Assembly (NCBI GenBank): GCA_036346255.1
Contig: CM070640.1
Location: 35,521,238-35,585,237, forward strand
Direction: 5' to 3'
Source: Ampelocalamus luodianensis
Lineage: Eukaryota > Streptophyta > Magnoliopsida > Poales > Poaceae
Length of the DNA: 64,000 nucleotides
A program made the translations under genes and the position numbers. Positions within the stretch are counted from its first letter, which is position 1, and each line of letters starts with the position of its first letter. Positions 1-12,293 of this stretch are shown in pieces. The notes under the pieces were generated by a model. That model was not told where the DNA came from. It saw only the letters and a list, made by a program, of their open reading frames with translations, and ran no database searches.

Positions 1-2446
1 CCCTCTCACCCAAATGCAGAGAAAAACAAATGTCTTCAGGCGAATTCTCCAGCTCCGTCAGGTTGTTCAAGTCACCGTTCCCTTCTTGACCATCACGCAT
101 CGGAGACATACCAATCAGGTTCGGGATGAATTGATGCTCCTCTACGTTGTTTACGCCTTCCACTGTGTCAACATGGAACTCATTGGGCCCAAAGGGTTGA
201 TCCGTCGAGGTGGCTGAACCGTCTCGGGGAAGTTGTTGGATGTTGATTCCAAGAGGCTCATAAATCTTGTCGACTTTCTCATTTTCTTGGGGGCCAGCCA
301 CAGGTGATGATTCTGCAGCAGTAGAATTAGCCACAGCAGCAGCAGACGCTAGAGTAATCCTTTGTTCTTCTAGGGCCTCTGTATAGCAAAGAACAATATG
401 TGTTTAATCGTATGAAATCAACATGATATTACAAAAGAAGGATAAAATGTCAAGTTGTCATCCGAGTTTTTCAGTGTTAAGCACAAACCTTGAAGTCTTT
501 CACTTGCCGTGATTAGATCAAGTTCCAATAGATCAAGAAGGCGGCCAAGATCAACCCCACTTGTCCAGTTCTCTGGACCCTGACCGCTTTTTAGCTTCAA
601 CCTTCCCCGATTAGCTGTACCGCCCCATATAATCCCTATAGGCTGTGGCTTCTCACCGTCTTGTCCTGTTAAGATTATGAGGCTTCCGCTGTCCCCTTCA
701 AGATCAAATGTTTGTTGGTTCTCCCCAACGACAAGAAAGTCAGTGAAGAAGCATATGCCCTTCTCATCGTTGTATTCAAGAGCATATGCCATAACAGTCC
801 CTGTTGTTAGACCTGAGCTTCTTCCAACTTTGACAACTTGTCTCCCAATGAGACTGCCAATCGGGGATTGTAGATCAATTGCCTTTACATCACCAATGAC
901 TCCGACTCCTTTAACCGAGGTGCTGACACTAGTAATGTCAAAGTCGTCAGCAAATGGTATAAATGCACCATCAGCTCGGACGAATGTTTCTGCAGGTGCA
1001 TTAGAAGGTAGATAGGTTAGGATCTTAATGAGTAAGAACATCAATATAAGAAACATGACAGTAAAGGCAGAATAAGTAGGTAGGGCCTTAGGGAGTAAGT
1101 AAGAACATCAATATAAGAAAACAAGTGACAGTAAAGGTGCAGAACTGAACAGTGTGGCGAACACACTGAAAGATAGGTCTGGCAGCTGATGCTACATAAA
1201 GCTATTTTCTGACAGAACCTAGCAAGAGTGGGTAGTTGATTTGTGTGTACGAATATAAAGCAACTACCAGAAAATGAGATGTCACCTGGGTTTGTTCCTG
1301 CATAGATCCCGTACCAAACATCATCTGTAATAAAAGATGTAGCTCTCTCGACAGCGCCTAGGTAAACTCCAGGTCCAAGATTAGGAGGCAAGGGATGGAA
1401 CATCTTCTGATTAGGAAAATCCAAGTCAACTGCAACATGCCTGTTCGTAAGGAAGCCTACTTGCTTGTTGCCAGTTCTACTCTTCACAATGGCACCCAAA
1501 GTCCCATATGTTTCTAGACTAGCTACCTGGCGATTAAAAAGGAAACAACTCTTATTTACATATGTCAGTTCATGAATCTCTGTATATAGAAAGAGAGCTA
1601 TTATTGTTTATCAGTTATCAGCTAATAATTGTGATATAAAGATAAATAATCATTAAAACAAAAAAGAGCAGAAGCAAGGTCTGTCCTTATATGATTATAG
1701 CAAAGCAGACCATGTGACAAACTGTGGCAGAGCAACATTACCTGCGAACCAGAGCCTATAGATGGATCGCTACCACGTAGTCCATCAACAAGCTCATCAT
1801 ACAACTGTTCCTTTGGAGTCGGTGCTGGTGCACCATAATAAGAGAATTCAACAACGTCAACATCGCACCACACGCCCCCAGGTCCCTGTTTATGGAACAG
1901 TAAAAGTTGATTATGTAATTGAAGATGACCTAAATAAATTGCTTAAGTACAGGATCCAAAATCATGTACCTCAAGGGCAGCTGGAAGACGTTGTGTAGAG
2001 CTAAGCCATTTCTTGTGAACCTTTCGAGCAACAAAGACAAGGATGGCAGGTGTGTCAGTCAATGTTCCCTTCCTGATTCGAAAGCCTATTGCTGTACCAA
2101 GACTAAAGCGGCGCAGGATCTTGCTGTGGAATGCTCTTATAATCATCAAATCAAGCAAGGTGGTGGCTTGCTGCCCCTTTGGCAAGTCGCCAAGATGTCC
2201 TGGTAATACGCCCTTCTGTAGGTTCCCAAAGTAATTAGCACGGCCTTCGGCAGAACCGTGCATTAGAGTAGATGTAGGCCAAGAAAAGTATGCAGCGCTG
2301 CTTTCAGAGTGCTGACCACCTGAGGCAATCGGTTGGAGTGGAGATGGGCAACAGTTATGATTGCATCCGTTTCTCTCCATATCCAGTGCTGACCCCTCTG
2401 ACTGTGATGACCCTGCATGCGCCTTCCAAATATCTGAGGGCCGCAT
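1..2446 (-). CDS. NAL1-like: NARROW LEAF1-like trypsin-fold serine protease (3' end outside window)
   Basis: Five coding exons read on the minus strand: 2446-1970, 1885-1742, 1526-1286, 989-489 and 378 to the left edge. All junctions are GT-AG and the phases agree. The product begins MRPSD, as rice NAL1 begins with a similar M-x-P-S-D, and is still open at SLHLGER at the edge, close to the usual C-terminus. By position against rice NAL1, the catalytic triad is H237 (in TNRHVAV), D294 (in RADGAF) and S388 (in GDSGS). The residue before the catalytic His is Arg; rice NAL1 varies between His and Arg there. NAL1 affects leaf width, vein number and panicle traits and is reported to be a serine protease. 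No stop or frameshift is seen, so the gene is probably functional. I chose the ATG at 2446 because it matches the family start and has A at -3. It could be NAL1 itself or a paralogue. Confidence 0.93.
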
Positions 2447-2466
2447 TATGCAAGTATCATCTAGTC

Positions 2467-4740
2467 CTGTTTAGCTTTAGAAATCTTCAATGTCGTCAAA
2501 CTGTGGCATTGGAGAACAGAACCCTAAAGAAAAATAGTAGGTAACTTAGATTTTAAGTTGATGCAGATTGATTTAGAAAAATAAAACAAAATTACATCAG
2601 TCGTCAACCACAAAATGATTAATATAATCAGGCAGTTGCCTATAAGTTTGATTACCAATCAGAATCTGTACGAATGTAGAAGCCAAGAGAATATAAAACT
2701 AATATCATGGCACCTTATTGTCCAAGGAAATCAGTAGAAAAAATTGTTGCATGACAGACAGCACAAAAAAGCACTACAATGGGGAAGATGTTAAAGAAGA
2801 AAACTCTCTTTGCAGAGATTAGAATAAGTGCAAAGTTCTCTGCAAGTACCATTCCTTCCAGTGGAATAACAACACTTGGAAGAATGAAATATCACCCAGT
2901 TACCCACACTGGTAAAAGTTCCCAAACGAAATGAAATCATATTGCCAGCGAAAGTGTTCAAGATAAGAAGCAACTAGGGAAAAACAAATGTTCCAGTATA
3001 TTGCGTGGAATATTAAACATGATCATGATTCATTAATCACAGTAAACATGTCAGAATACAAACGACTTCATATCGCCCCCTATACCACAGCTTATTCTAT
3101 AACTGAGTGAAGAGAAGCCATGACACATCAAAATTTAAAAGAACATAAGTAATCTTCGATTTTATTTCATCCACACCTTACATAATAGACCCCCCAACTC
3201 CTATAAATTGAATTAATAAGATAAGTTAGTAGTGCGAAGTTTTATGGGAATCAGCGAATGCATATAGTGATAAAAAGTTTGGACATATTTAAATTATAAC
3301 TTTAGTTGGATTCCTCCAAATTCTAAGCTGGAAAAAAGGACAACAGGAGGCATTCTCGACACAATGGGAGATGATTGGCACATGATTAATTGCAAAACTG
3401 CATGAATACAAAGGGGAAAGAAGGGTGAGCAACAAAAAGGACAATGAAATGAAATTTGAATTCTTCCCAAAACCCGAGTTACGGAGATGCAAGCTCCCAC
3501 AAAACACCAATGAAGTTAATATTACAACTTTTATGGATGCAAGATTCTAGAATGCTCATTTTGGTCATAATTCCATAGCTCAACAACACAATACAGGAGA
3601 ATGCAATCAATAGGAGTGACGGTAAGGGAGGCGCTCGTACCACAAGGATCCCAAGCATCGTGAATCACAAGATACCTGAGTACCTGACCTAGACATTGAA
3701 ATAGAAATCGTTTGTATTCCAATTCACCCCCAATAAGAAGCTAAAGAGAAATACTTGGAGTATCGACTGATAAGGAGACAAGTGTCTTCCACCATGGAGT
3801 CATTATTTGACTCCATTCCAATCAAGCAAGTTACCACAAAAGGCAAATTTTCAGAAGGAATCTACATGAAAGAATGGGAGAGGGGGAAAAAATAAAATTT
3901 GACATAGTTTTCACTACTCTAAAATATGGGAAAACCCGATGCGGCGATACTGACGATGTGAAGCAAGTGAAGCAAAGGGTAACACAAAAAATAAAACTTA
4001 GTTAATGAATTAAGACACCAATCCAATTTCTAGATAGAATGTAACAAATCTATGCGTGCAGCTGAACAAAATTTGGCCTAAATTTCACATCATTTCCTTC
4101 AAAACACAACATAAGCTTCCCTAATAAACAGAAGAAGCAACTAAAGATGACTCCTTTCTCCACTGTAATCAAAATAATGGTTGGTCTAGATATAGCTGCT
4201 CTTTAATCGACATATAAAATTCAACGAACCAAGAAAACAAAATCGACTTCAACCCCGTGCAACATGCAACTTCTTCTCGCTCTACCAGAATGTCCATGAA
4301 AAGAAAACATATCGAGCAAAACATAAGAAAAAGGAGATAAAAAAGGAAATGCCTCGGAAACGCCTCTTTTTCCTCCCCGTCAGCTACTGCAACCCATCTC
4401 CGAAACTTTTTTTTTCTCTCCCAAGAAGCACGAACAGGACGAACACAAGGAGGGGAAGGAAAAGGCGAGAGACGACGGCGTACTAGTTCCCACTACAGAT
4501 CGATCACCACCGTGCGCACATCGGGGTGTGGGGGCCCCAGCCCAACCCAACCCCAACCCCTCCCCGGCGGAGGAGATAACCAAAAGGCGAAAAGGGGAAA
4601 GGCCAAAGCACGCCGAGAAACGCCAAGAAACGGTGGAGGGGGCCCGGAAAGACACCGCCTTTTGTGATCGCACTGCTTCTTGGATCTGTGAATCTTGCAG
4701 CAAGAAAAGGTGAAATTTTGAGGGAAGGGACAGGGTTTAC
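2467..4740 (-). other. probable 5'-UTR intron of the NAL1-like gene
   Basis: Inference from splice signals. A pyrimidine-poor but usable acceptor (CAG at 2469-2467) lies 20 nt upstream of the ATG, and a good donor (CCCAG|GTAAAC at 4741/4740) sits at the edge of a GC-rich block. The stretch between is AT-rich, has no recognisable coding exon on either strand, and contains only short chance ORFs. Confidence 0.4.
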
Positions 4741-4960
4741 CTGGGAGCGAGGCGCTGGGGGCGGTGGAGCGCTATGGACGGAGGGAGGCCAGCCGGGGAG
4801 GGAGGGAGTGGGCAGTGGAGAGAGACCACCACCAGTCCACCAGCCAGTAGAAGTAGGGCGACCTCGTGTGCTCTTGCCTGCCCTCTGTAGAGAGAGAGAG
4901 AGAGGAGATAGCCAGATGGGTGAGGGACTGAGGGGGAAGACTTTTTTAAGACTTCTTTTT
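4741..4960 (-). promoter_or_regulatory. candidate first (non-coding) exon and core promoter of the NAL1-like gene
   Basis: GC-rich block bounded on its downstream side by a consensus donor and containing a GA/CT microsatellite at 4891-4907. CT-rich leader sequence of this kind is common in plant 5' UTRs. No clear TATA box was identified. The transcription start is not determined. Confidence 0.3.
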
Positions 4961-4975
4961 TCTCTTTTTCCTTGA

Positions 4976-6373
4976 GATATTGGGATGTTTCTCTTTTCTT
5001 TTCATTTTCTTTTCAGGATATCCATAGGCTTTTGTGGTTACATTTAGCTACTCATTGGCAGTGGGGTATGCTGAAGCAGTGTTTGGCCCCAGTTTAACAC
5101 TTCAGTTTATATCATAAGGTATTATTTGGTTCACTGCTATAGTTTTAACTTTTTAGATTTGTCACTTACATTGCTTATATGTGGTGGTTAGTTTTTGCCA
5201 CCTGAAAAAGTGCGTAAAGTGTGTGACGAAGTTGGTTACAGACTAAACAGGTTTTTAGCTACTTGAGAGAGGTTGCTAAATACTTTAGTTAGTTGTGTTG
5301 ACGGATAAAACAATCATTCGATATCATTTGATTCACAACTAAAATTTTGACATTACTTTTTTCAGACAACCGTACTACTGTCTAAAAAGATGTCATTTTC
5401 ATGACGCTGGTTTGCAGTGTACAAGTTTGACCGATGAAAATAACTACAGTATAAAACTATTACGCTAGGGAAGTATTTTTATGATAAATATAGATGCATC
5501 AATTTTGGTCTGATTTCGCTGTTTATGCACACTGATCATGTAAGGTTCAAACTTTTGGCCGGCAGGCATGCAAAATGAACATTCTTTTTGGAGCTTTTCC
5601 TATTTTATTTTTTAAAAGAACATTCTATTTGGACCATAGTGCAGGCAGGGAAATGATGCCATTTGTTAGTCGCGTGAATGTTCCACAACAGCGCCGTATC
5701 TAGCTGGATTAATACCAATGAAACAGCGCGCGACTCAATTTGCTGAAATTGAACGATGGGCAACTCAAATTATGACGAACAATGTTGCTTCCTTTGTCAA
5801 ATCTACTATTACATAGACTTCTGGAGCAAAACTCTTATCATTAAACAAAACAAACATAGCCCAAATGTCTGCAATCTGCAGGAGATGCTTTACACAAGAT
5901 TACTAGGCATGAGATTACCGATAACATAGATAACAAATTTCTGCAGAATTCAGCAACAAAAATGCTACTACTTATATCTGGTATAGACCACTGGATTGTT
6001 TACAGAGTTACAGAGGTATCATGCTACCAAGTCCCAATAGCTTGTACAAAGAAGAGAAAATATCTACTTTGCCAGACCACCACAGCCTACAGAAATGTAC
6101 AGTATTTGTTCACACAAAATACACTTGTAGCTGACAAATTGGGCAGTAGATAAGCTGTCTCTGAATAGCATGTATGTAGCAGATGACAAAGGATGTATAC
6201 TTCACTGGCAAAACTACACATCACACATGAGTTGGTGACTAAGCTGCATCCTCTCAATCAGAAGCTAACAAGCTTTTGTTTACCATCAACATCCTGAAAG
6301 AAGGCATATGAGAAATTGTAAAGACAAGGTTCAATACCCAACCCAATAAGATAACGCATAACGGAGTAGAACT
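4976..6373. other. intergenic, nothing recognised
   Basis: AT-rich sequence with only short ORFs (63 codons or fewer) and no family signature. I looked for MITE ends and found none with a convincing target duplication. Confidence 0.5.
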
Positions 6374-6381
6374 ATGGAGCT

Positions 6382-6615
6382 CAGGGATAGAAAACCCGTT
6401 CCCAGGCTGGATCCCGGCCCCCCTCCGGTACCGGTAACCGGACCGGTTACCGGTCAAACCGGATTTTGTTCGGCCGAAATTCGTTCAAATTTGATTAAAA
6501 TTCATTCAAAATCTGAAAATTTGATTTTGGATTTGAAAAAACCGCCGGGATCTCATTTCCCGGCCACCCTCCGGTAGGCGGTTACCGGCCGGTAACCGCC
6601 GGGTTTTTTGCCCTG
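6382..6615. mobile_element. hAT-type MITE with 8-bp target-site duplication
   Basis: A 234-bp element with terminal inverted repeats: the left end reads CAGGGATAGAAAACCCG and the complement of the right end reads CAGGGCAAAAAACCCGG. It is flanked by identical 8-bp copies of ATGGAGCT at 6374-6381 and 6616-6623. An 8-bp duplication with CAGGG termini is diagnostic of hAT elements. The interior has no coding capacity but is rich in CCGGTTACCGG-type palindromes near both ends and AT-rich in the middle, so it should fold into a long hairpin. Confidence 0.88.
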
Positions 6616-6623
6616 ATGGAGCT

Positions 6624-7071
6624 CATAGACCAAAACACTCAGAACTTTAGCTTTATTCTAGATTCGCTCCATCATTCATAACTTTCAATTTCATAATCGG
6701 GTAATAGGTCATGAAATCAAACCCCCTTAACATTTCTCCAGATAAACTCTAAAAAAGTAGTACAGGGAAATCAAACAGGTCCTTTTCGCTCCTCTTGAAA
6801 ACACCGCCCCCTTATAATGAGAAGTAGACTGAGAACAACAATGGAAGAAGTAAAGTTCCAACAATTCAAAAACACTATTTATTATCTGCAGTACTTGTTT
6901 CTGCTCCTCTTCAGCGTTAAATATCGGGAAAATGAACAAAATCATGCTTAGACCGACAACATTTTTTTACAACACTAGAGATCACATCACCAAATAAGAA
7001 AAATGGAAGATCTTGAGTGTGATTACGTATACTTACACATTGAGGGATGCAAATCAACACAAATGAAGAGT
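6624..7071 (-). other. probable 3' flank / 3' UTR of the 78-residue-protein gene
   Basis: Directly downstream of the stop codon at 7072-7074 on the minus strand. No ORF of interest. The polyadenylation site is not identified. Confidence 0.35.
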
Positions 7072-9774
7072 TTATCCCACCTGCCACTACACCAATCAAG
7101 AGATTAAAAGATTAACGCTGCCAACAAAGAAAGGACAGTCACACTATGTTTAAGCATTTACTCCAACCTAGTGGGATAATGATACCTTAAGAACCGGCTC
7201 TCCTTGGTTTGATGTCTTGGATTCCTTCATAGCCTTCATCTGTGCCCGTGCTGCTCTTCCAGCTGCAGACTTCTGATACTCCTCGTCCCTGAAGGTTGAG
7301 AAAAAAGTCACAATTGGGACCAAGCTATTTCAGATTGAGTAAAAATGGTATAAAAAAGTCCAAAGTTATAATACACCTTTGATTCAGGTAATCAGGTCAT
7401 GGAGATGGTAAGTCCAACCTATTTCTAAATCTGACTTCAGTAGAGTGAAGTGTGCTGAACAGTATTAGAATTAACCAACATGCGCTGCTGCCAGCTATAA
7501 AGAATTAAGCCAACATAAGAAGAACATGCATCCACAACTAACGCACAAGACCCAAAAAACAAGGGGGGTCCGTTTTGAGCTAAGCTGATGTAATCGCAAT
7601 TGGTAGTTGGTCAAAGGATAAACCTGTAAAAAGTAAAGGCCCAAATGACCAAGTAAAATGTGTCAAGAGACAATCATTAGCCCACTAACCATTTCTCCCA
7701 CGCGCACACACACACACAAAGAGATGAGAGAGGGAGAGATGGAGGGTTAATCCCATTCAATCAACTTTTAGAGTCACTTCAAAATAACAAACCTAGCCAA
7801 TCTAGACTGTGTTTAAGTCTGGAACATCACAGTTTCATTGAAACCTAACAAACTCGCAACCCAAGTGCAATTTTGTTTAAACCAATTCATACCTCCATGC
7901 AGATTCTTGGTTCTTAAAAAGCATGCAACTGTACTTTCTTGGTTCTTGAATGGCCAATTCAACTGAATCCTCCTACCTAAGAAATCTAGCACTAGCACAT
8001 TCTTTAACTGCCCAATTCTCTCAAGTCATACCCAAGAAACTTATATGATAAAAACCATGCGGAGATTCTTGCATTACAGAGAGTGCAATAACAAAATCCC
8101 CCATTTAACGTTTCAAGGATCCTAGCAGATTGGAATTGGAATGAAATAGCAAGTTTCAAAAATCTGAGCAGCTTGAAATTGGAATGGATTGACAAGTTTC
8201 AAGAATCTGAGCAGGTTGGAAGAGGAACAAATGAACAAACAGAGCAAGACATCTCAAGAAGAGAAGAGATCATCACATGCCGCAAACCTCCTCTGCTGTG
8301 AGCGTGGCAAAGCAAAGAACACCCTTACTTCCACTTCTTTCTCTCCATCCTCTTCACTTGCTCCTTGGCTGTTTCTTGCTTCGGTTTTAACCAAGAAGCA
8401 ATTCTTTAGCAGCCCTAACCAACCGGAAGGCCAAGAGCCCAAGGCAACAATTCCGTGGTACATGGTACAGCATTGCAAGAAAACAAGGTAATTTAAATTG
8501 TACTGGTCGCAGCAATGACAAAATTCAGCCTAGCCCTAACATGTTATTCAATCAAGAACCGCTCCCAGGAACATAACATGCCTTGAAATTTTAAAACCAC
8601 TCTAAAATACTAATCGATAATATGCCCTAAACAGTCCAGCAGCATCAAATTCCATTAAATCCTAGCAAATTGGCAATTTGGATGCAATTCTGTTTAATTA
8701 CATCTTACATGATATCTTCACCTAAGCCAATTGCAGGTATAAAAATAAGATTAGGTGGCTGCATACTGTTTAAAAGTAAGTTTACCAAATTGAAATCTGA
8801 AGAAATTAAGAGACCAAGAACATCCTGCAAAACTACTTTAATTCAATTTGACAAAAAAACAATGAATCAACAGGCAACCGTTGACCAACACAAATGAACA
8901 TACTCTACCGTGTCAACACCAAACAGAGTTACACATAAAGGTAGAGTATTGAACATCTAAGCATTTTGAATTTTCTTCCCAAGCATATACTCCAAAAGTA
9001 GAATCTTTATATTACCATATAATTCTGCTAAACCTAATTCAGCTAACCAATGCAACTTTAATCAAAAACCAGATCCAGAAACATATCTTCCGAAAGTAGT
9101 CCAAGCATCCAACACAACCCATCCTAGCAAAGTAGCAAGTTCCCGTTCTAATCAAGAGGTCATTTCTAATAAAGGAAGTGACAAGACATAATCAGGCGGA
9201 GGCCAAAGAGCCGAAGATAACAGCCGGCAGAATGTTTCAAGAATCCGACCAGCTTGGAATTGGAATGGACAGACAAATCTCAAGGATACTGGAGCAGGAA
9301 TGAACGACCGACCGAACGAACTGAACGGAGAGTTCTCCAGATGAGCGGGAATTGAATTCCATGAACTGCTCCCAGGACAACCAATTCGATCGAGCTCAAC
9401 CATCCCCAATCCAACCTGGTAAACCCTCGCCTGCTCGAGCAAATCCAATCCGGTCACGAATAGAGCAGGGGCGATACGGAACATGGTCAAGAACCAATAT
9501 TGAACGGCCCAATTATTCGCTCCAACTAATCAAGAACGAGACCTACCTAACCGGTCCGAACCACAAGGACGTCCCAAGAATCCGGACGAACCAATCGGGA
9601 TTGGCATTTTGAGCTGAGAGATGAGAGAGAGAGAAAGAGGACCAGAGGTGATTACCTCTTCTGCGCGGCCTCGGCGGCCCTGGCGCGGGCGTCCTGCGAC
9701 TCGAGGCGGTCGGCCTCGGCCCGCCGCTCCTGCTCAGCCGCCTGCGCCGCCCCGAAGCACGGGCACTGTCCCAT
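7072..9774 (-). CDS. 78-residue conserved small protein with MGxCxC acylation-type N-terminus
   Basis: Three coding exons on the minus strand: 9774-9656, 7288-7186 and 7086-7072. They total 237 nt (78 codons plus TAA) with GT-AG junctions and matching phases. The last coding exon is 15 nt and encodes only W-Q-V-G and the stop. The protein starts MGQCPCFG, an N-myristoylation glycine next to two cysteines that could be palmitoylated, which suggests a membrane-anchored protein. The rest is a charged, Ala/Arg/Glu-rich helix (AEADRLESQ, ARAAEAAQ) followed by a conserved-looking block (SAAGRAARAQMKA, NQGEPVLKW). It resembles the small VCP/p97-interacting (SVIP-like) proteins in length and plan, but I cannot confirm that identity. 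The ATG has A at -3 and G at +4. Intron 1 is 2.37 kb. Confidence 0.8.
7704..7717. repeat. (CA)n microsatellite
   Basis: Seven CA units inside intron 1 of the small-protein gene. Confidence 0.9.
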
Positions 9775-9850
9775 CCTCCACTTGACCACCTCCCCTCTCT
9801 CTCTCCCCTTCTCTCCCTTGCAACCGAACTTCGCTTGCTCCTTGGCTGCT
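9775..9850 (-). promoter_or_regulatory. GA-rich 5' UTR / proximal promoter of the small-protein gene
   Basis: Immediately upstream of the ATG at 9774. The minus strand is GA-rich (GGGAGAGAGAGAGGGG), a typical grass leader. No TATA box assigned. Confidence 0.35.
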
Positions 9851-10451
9851 TCGCTTCGCCTTCGCCTGCTTGGATTAATTGTTTCTTTCCTTGGCGATTG
9901 CTTTTGGGATATACGAATCTACTCCACCGATGAATAGATGCACACGACGACGACGACCCGGCAAAAGGGAGGCGCTTTTGGGGATTCTAGAAACCCGCGT
10001 GGGGCCCACCTGGCAGCGGCACGGTGGGTTGGCGGCGGTTAATTTGGTTTGGTTGTGTCTGTGTTACTCTCAAGTTGAAATGTGTTATCTGCCTGGAGCT
10101 TGTATGGTGGTTAAACTTGATGGTTCTTGTTAAAGAAAAAAAACAGAGTAGTTTGTTACAGAGGAAAAAAAACACAGGAGCAGTTAGTGACATGATATTG
10201 ATTTGTTTAGATAGTTTGAGTTTATATCAGATACAATAAGTCATTGTATAGATGATCTCACTCTTTAGTTGATGGGCAGTTCCTACTCATCCTAGCCTAT
10301 TTAGCTAACACTAAAGCTTTCTTCTCGTGCCACTCTTGGATCGAGTTGCAGTACCACCTGAAGCTAAACATAAGTAATGTTTCCTTGAAAAAAACAAATG
10401 TAATTTTTCGAAGAAGCGATTGTAATGAATTAATCACAATACTATGTGGTA
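9851..10451. other. intergenic, nothing recognised
   Basis: Probable upstream region of the small-protein gene. Short ORFs only. Confidence 0.4.
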
Positions 10452-10633
10452 TCTCTACTATGTAAAAATTGAAGTTAGTAACCGTCCATTCCCCCACCCT
10501 CTTTGGCATTCGTTGGATCAACGTGCGAGGCACGACAGCCTAGATCGTGTTGCTGATTACAATGATGGTTGATGACCCAACATGTTAGGACTGTGATTTT
10601 TTAATCCGTAGCAAAGTACGAACATTAAACTAG
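10452..10633 (+). mobile_element. putative non-autonomous mini-Helitron
   Basis: A 182-bp segment starting TCTCTACTATG directly after an A and ending CTAG directly before a T, as expected for Helitron insertion between A and T. A short hairpin (CGTA/TACG at 10607-10620) lies 9 nt upstream of CTAG. TCTCTACTA starts and a degenerate CCGT...ACGG hairpin before CTAGT are common in grass Helitrons. It has no terminal inverted repeat and no target duplication, as expected for the class. The stem is only 4 bp, so decay or coincidence remains possible. Confidence 0.5.
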
Positions 10634-11397
10634 TATACACTATAAGTTGCACTATTTACAAGGGAAAAAACGATGGCTCCCTAGTCCCTACCACTATAAC
10701 GCTTAAAGGTGGCATGCATGTTTAGCTAAATGCCACTCAAACAAATTGATTTACTTTTCAACCATTGCCGTCATTATGAGGTCCTCCGCCGCTGCCTCTA
10801 CTACAAACTTGGTTTCGCCATACGCTATATTGTACATTATGTTCCTAGCTTCTTGAAATCCCGTCAAGCCAAACCAATTATGGTTGGTTACATCGGAGTG
10901 CTTCTGGCTGGAATTCTTTTTTGTCTGCCATGCTACACAAGCCTGTCAACATTGCGATCTGCGTAATTTGCTAATAATCCTACTATCTTGTGAGACTATT
11001 TCGATCCTGATATTGTGTATTTATAAAATTGTGTATAATCTTCAGAGATATGATTCTCGAGAAACATAATCGTGAGAAACATGGCAGGCAAAAAGTAGTG
11101 AAGTACCGGTGGCTACTTGATAGATTAGTAGGGTGTGGTTTGCACACCATGGACCATGCCCCAGACTACAACCAAATTGCTAGGCCAACTGATATGATTA
11201 GCGCGAACTATTGGCTACTCCTTTTATAACAAGAATTATTGACTACTAAGTGGATCACCTATCCGTGTGTAATTAGATATTCTCCCATGCTCGTAAATCA
11301 TATAGTCCATCCATTAGTTACAATCCGATGGTCTTGAATGGGAGGTACCTGGAGAAAGGTATTTAAGTTGTGAGACAGGTATTACTAACAATAAATC
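10634..11397. other. intergenic, nothing recognised
   Basis: AT-rich. The longest ORF is 78 codons with no recognisable features. Confidence 0.4.
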
Positions 11398-11559
11398 ATG
11401 GTGGAAAGGGCTCCCTCCCGCGCTGGACACATCACCCTAAAAAGGCTAGGCGCTCGAATCATCATCAGATGGTCGCGATCGCGTGGAGGAAGAGCCTCTC
11501 TGGACGTGCGTGGATCGTCATCGAATGGCCAGCAGCCTCTGAGCACAAGCCCTAATCCC

Positions 11560-11990
11560 ATTACTCTCTCTCCTCCCGTCTCCTCTCTCGCTCAATCCCG
11601 CACCACCGCTCCTCCCCTAGCTACTTTCCCCTCCGCCTCCTGTCCCCTTCCTCTCCCTCCTCCGCCAGTGCCCCAATCCATCCCTCTTCCTCCCCCACCA
11701 CCCCCTCAACCTCCCTCTGCCGCCGTTCCCTCCCTCTTCCTCCCCCTCCCCCTCCATCCCCTCGGTCTCCCTCCCCAGCCACCGCCTTGGCTCCGTCCCT
11801 CGCTCTTCCTCCCCTGCCATCCCCCTCAGTCCCTCCCCAGCTACCCCCTCGGCGCCTCCCCTCCCTTCCATCCCTCGCCTTGAGCCCGCTTAGGCTACCG
11901 CTTCCGATGCCGTCGGTCACCTTGTGTTTGTGCAGCCTCCCCCCCCCCCCCCACATCCTCTCTGCCTTCTCTCTACCGCGCTCCTCCAGC
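11560..11990. repeat. C/T-rich low-complexity tract
   Basis: Strongly strand-biased CCT/CTC repeats that open proline/serine-rich frames on plus and glycine/arginine-rich frames on minus. A poly-C run lies at about 11940-11952. Composition, not a gene, explains the ORFs here. Confidence 0.7.
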
Positions 11991-11992
11991 CC

Positions 11993-12293
11993 TCTCGTGA
12001 GCCCCCATTCCCCTTCCTCTCCCTCTCCAGAGCTGTCACCCCCGCGTAGTCGCCGGTCATCCTCAGCCCCCCCTCGCAGTGGCAGCGTCCCTGACGTCCA
12101 GCGGCATTCTAGGTGCTACAGACCATGCTATGGCCAGCGGGTGCCGGCAGCGATTTGGACAGCGACCGGCCGCCTTGCATCACGTTGCCTGCCTCTGGCC
12201 TCCTCTATGTTGCGTGCCTCCCCCCCCCCCTCACGAGCCCCCGTTCCCCTTCCTCTCCCTCTCTAGAGCTGTCGCCCCCGCGTAGTTGCCGGT
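11993..12293 (+). repeat. about 237-bp tandem duplication, second copy split by the solo LTR
   Basis: The block beginning near 11993 (GTGAGCCCCCATTCC) recurs near 12230 (ACGAGCCCCCGTTCC) with about 237-bp spacing. The second copy is interrupted at 12293 by the LTR and continues at 15486 (CCGGTCATCCT, then a match to 12053-12160). Both copies carry CATTCTAGGTGCTAC-like text (12107 and 15535 areas). Confidence 0.7.

Noticed and set aside
677..1015. 112-codon plus-strand ORF
   Set aside because: Antisense shadow of NAL1-like exon 4.
11398..11883. 161-codon Pro/Ser-rich ORF
   Set aside because: Low-complexity C/T-rich DNA; open frames on both strands with no domain.
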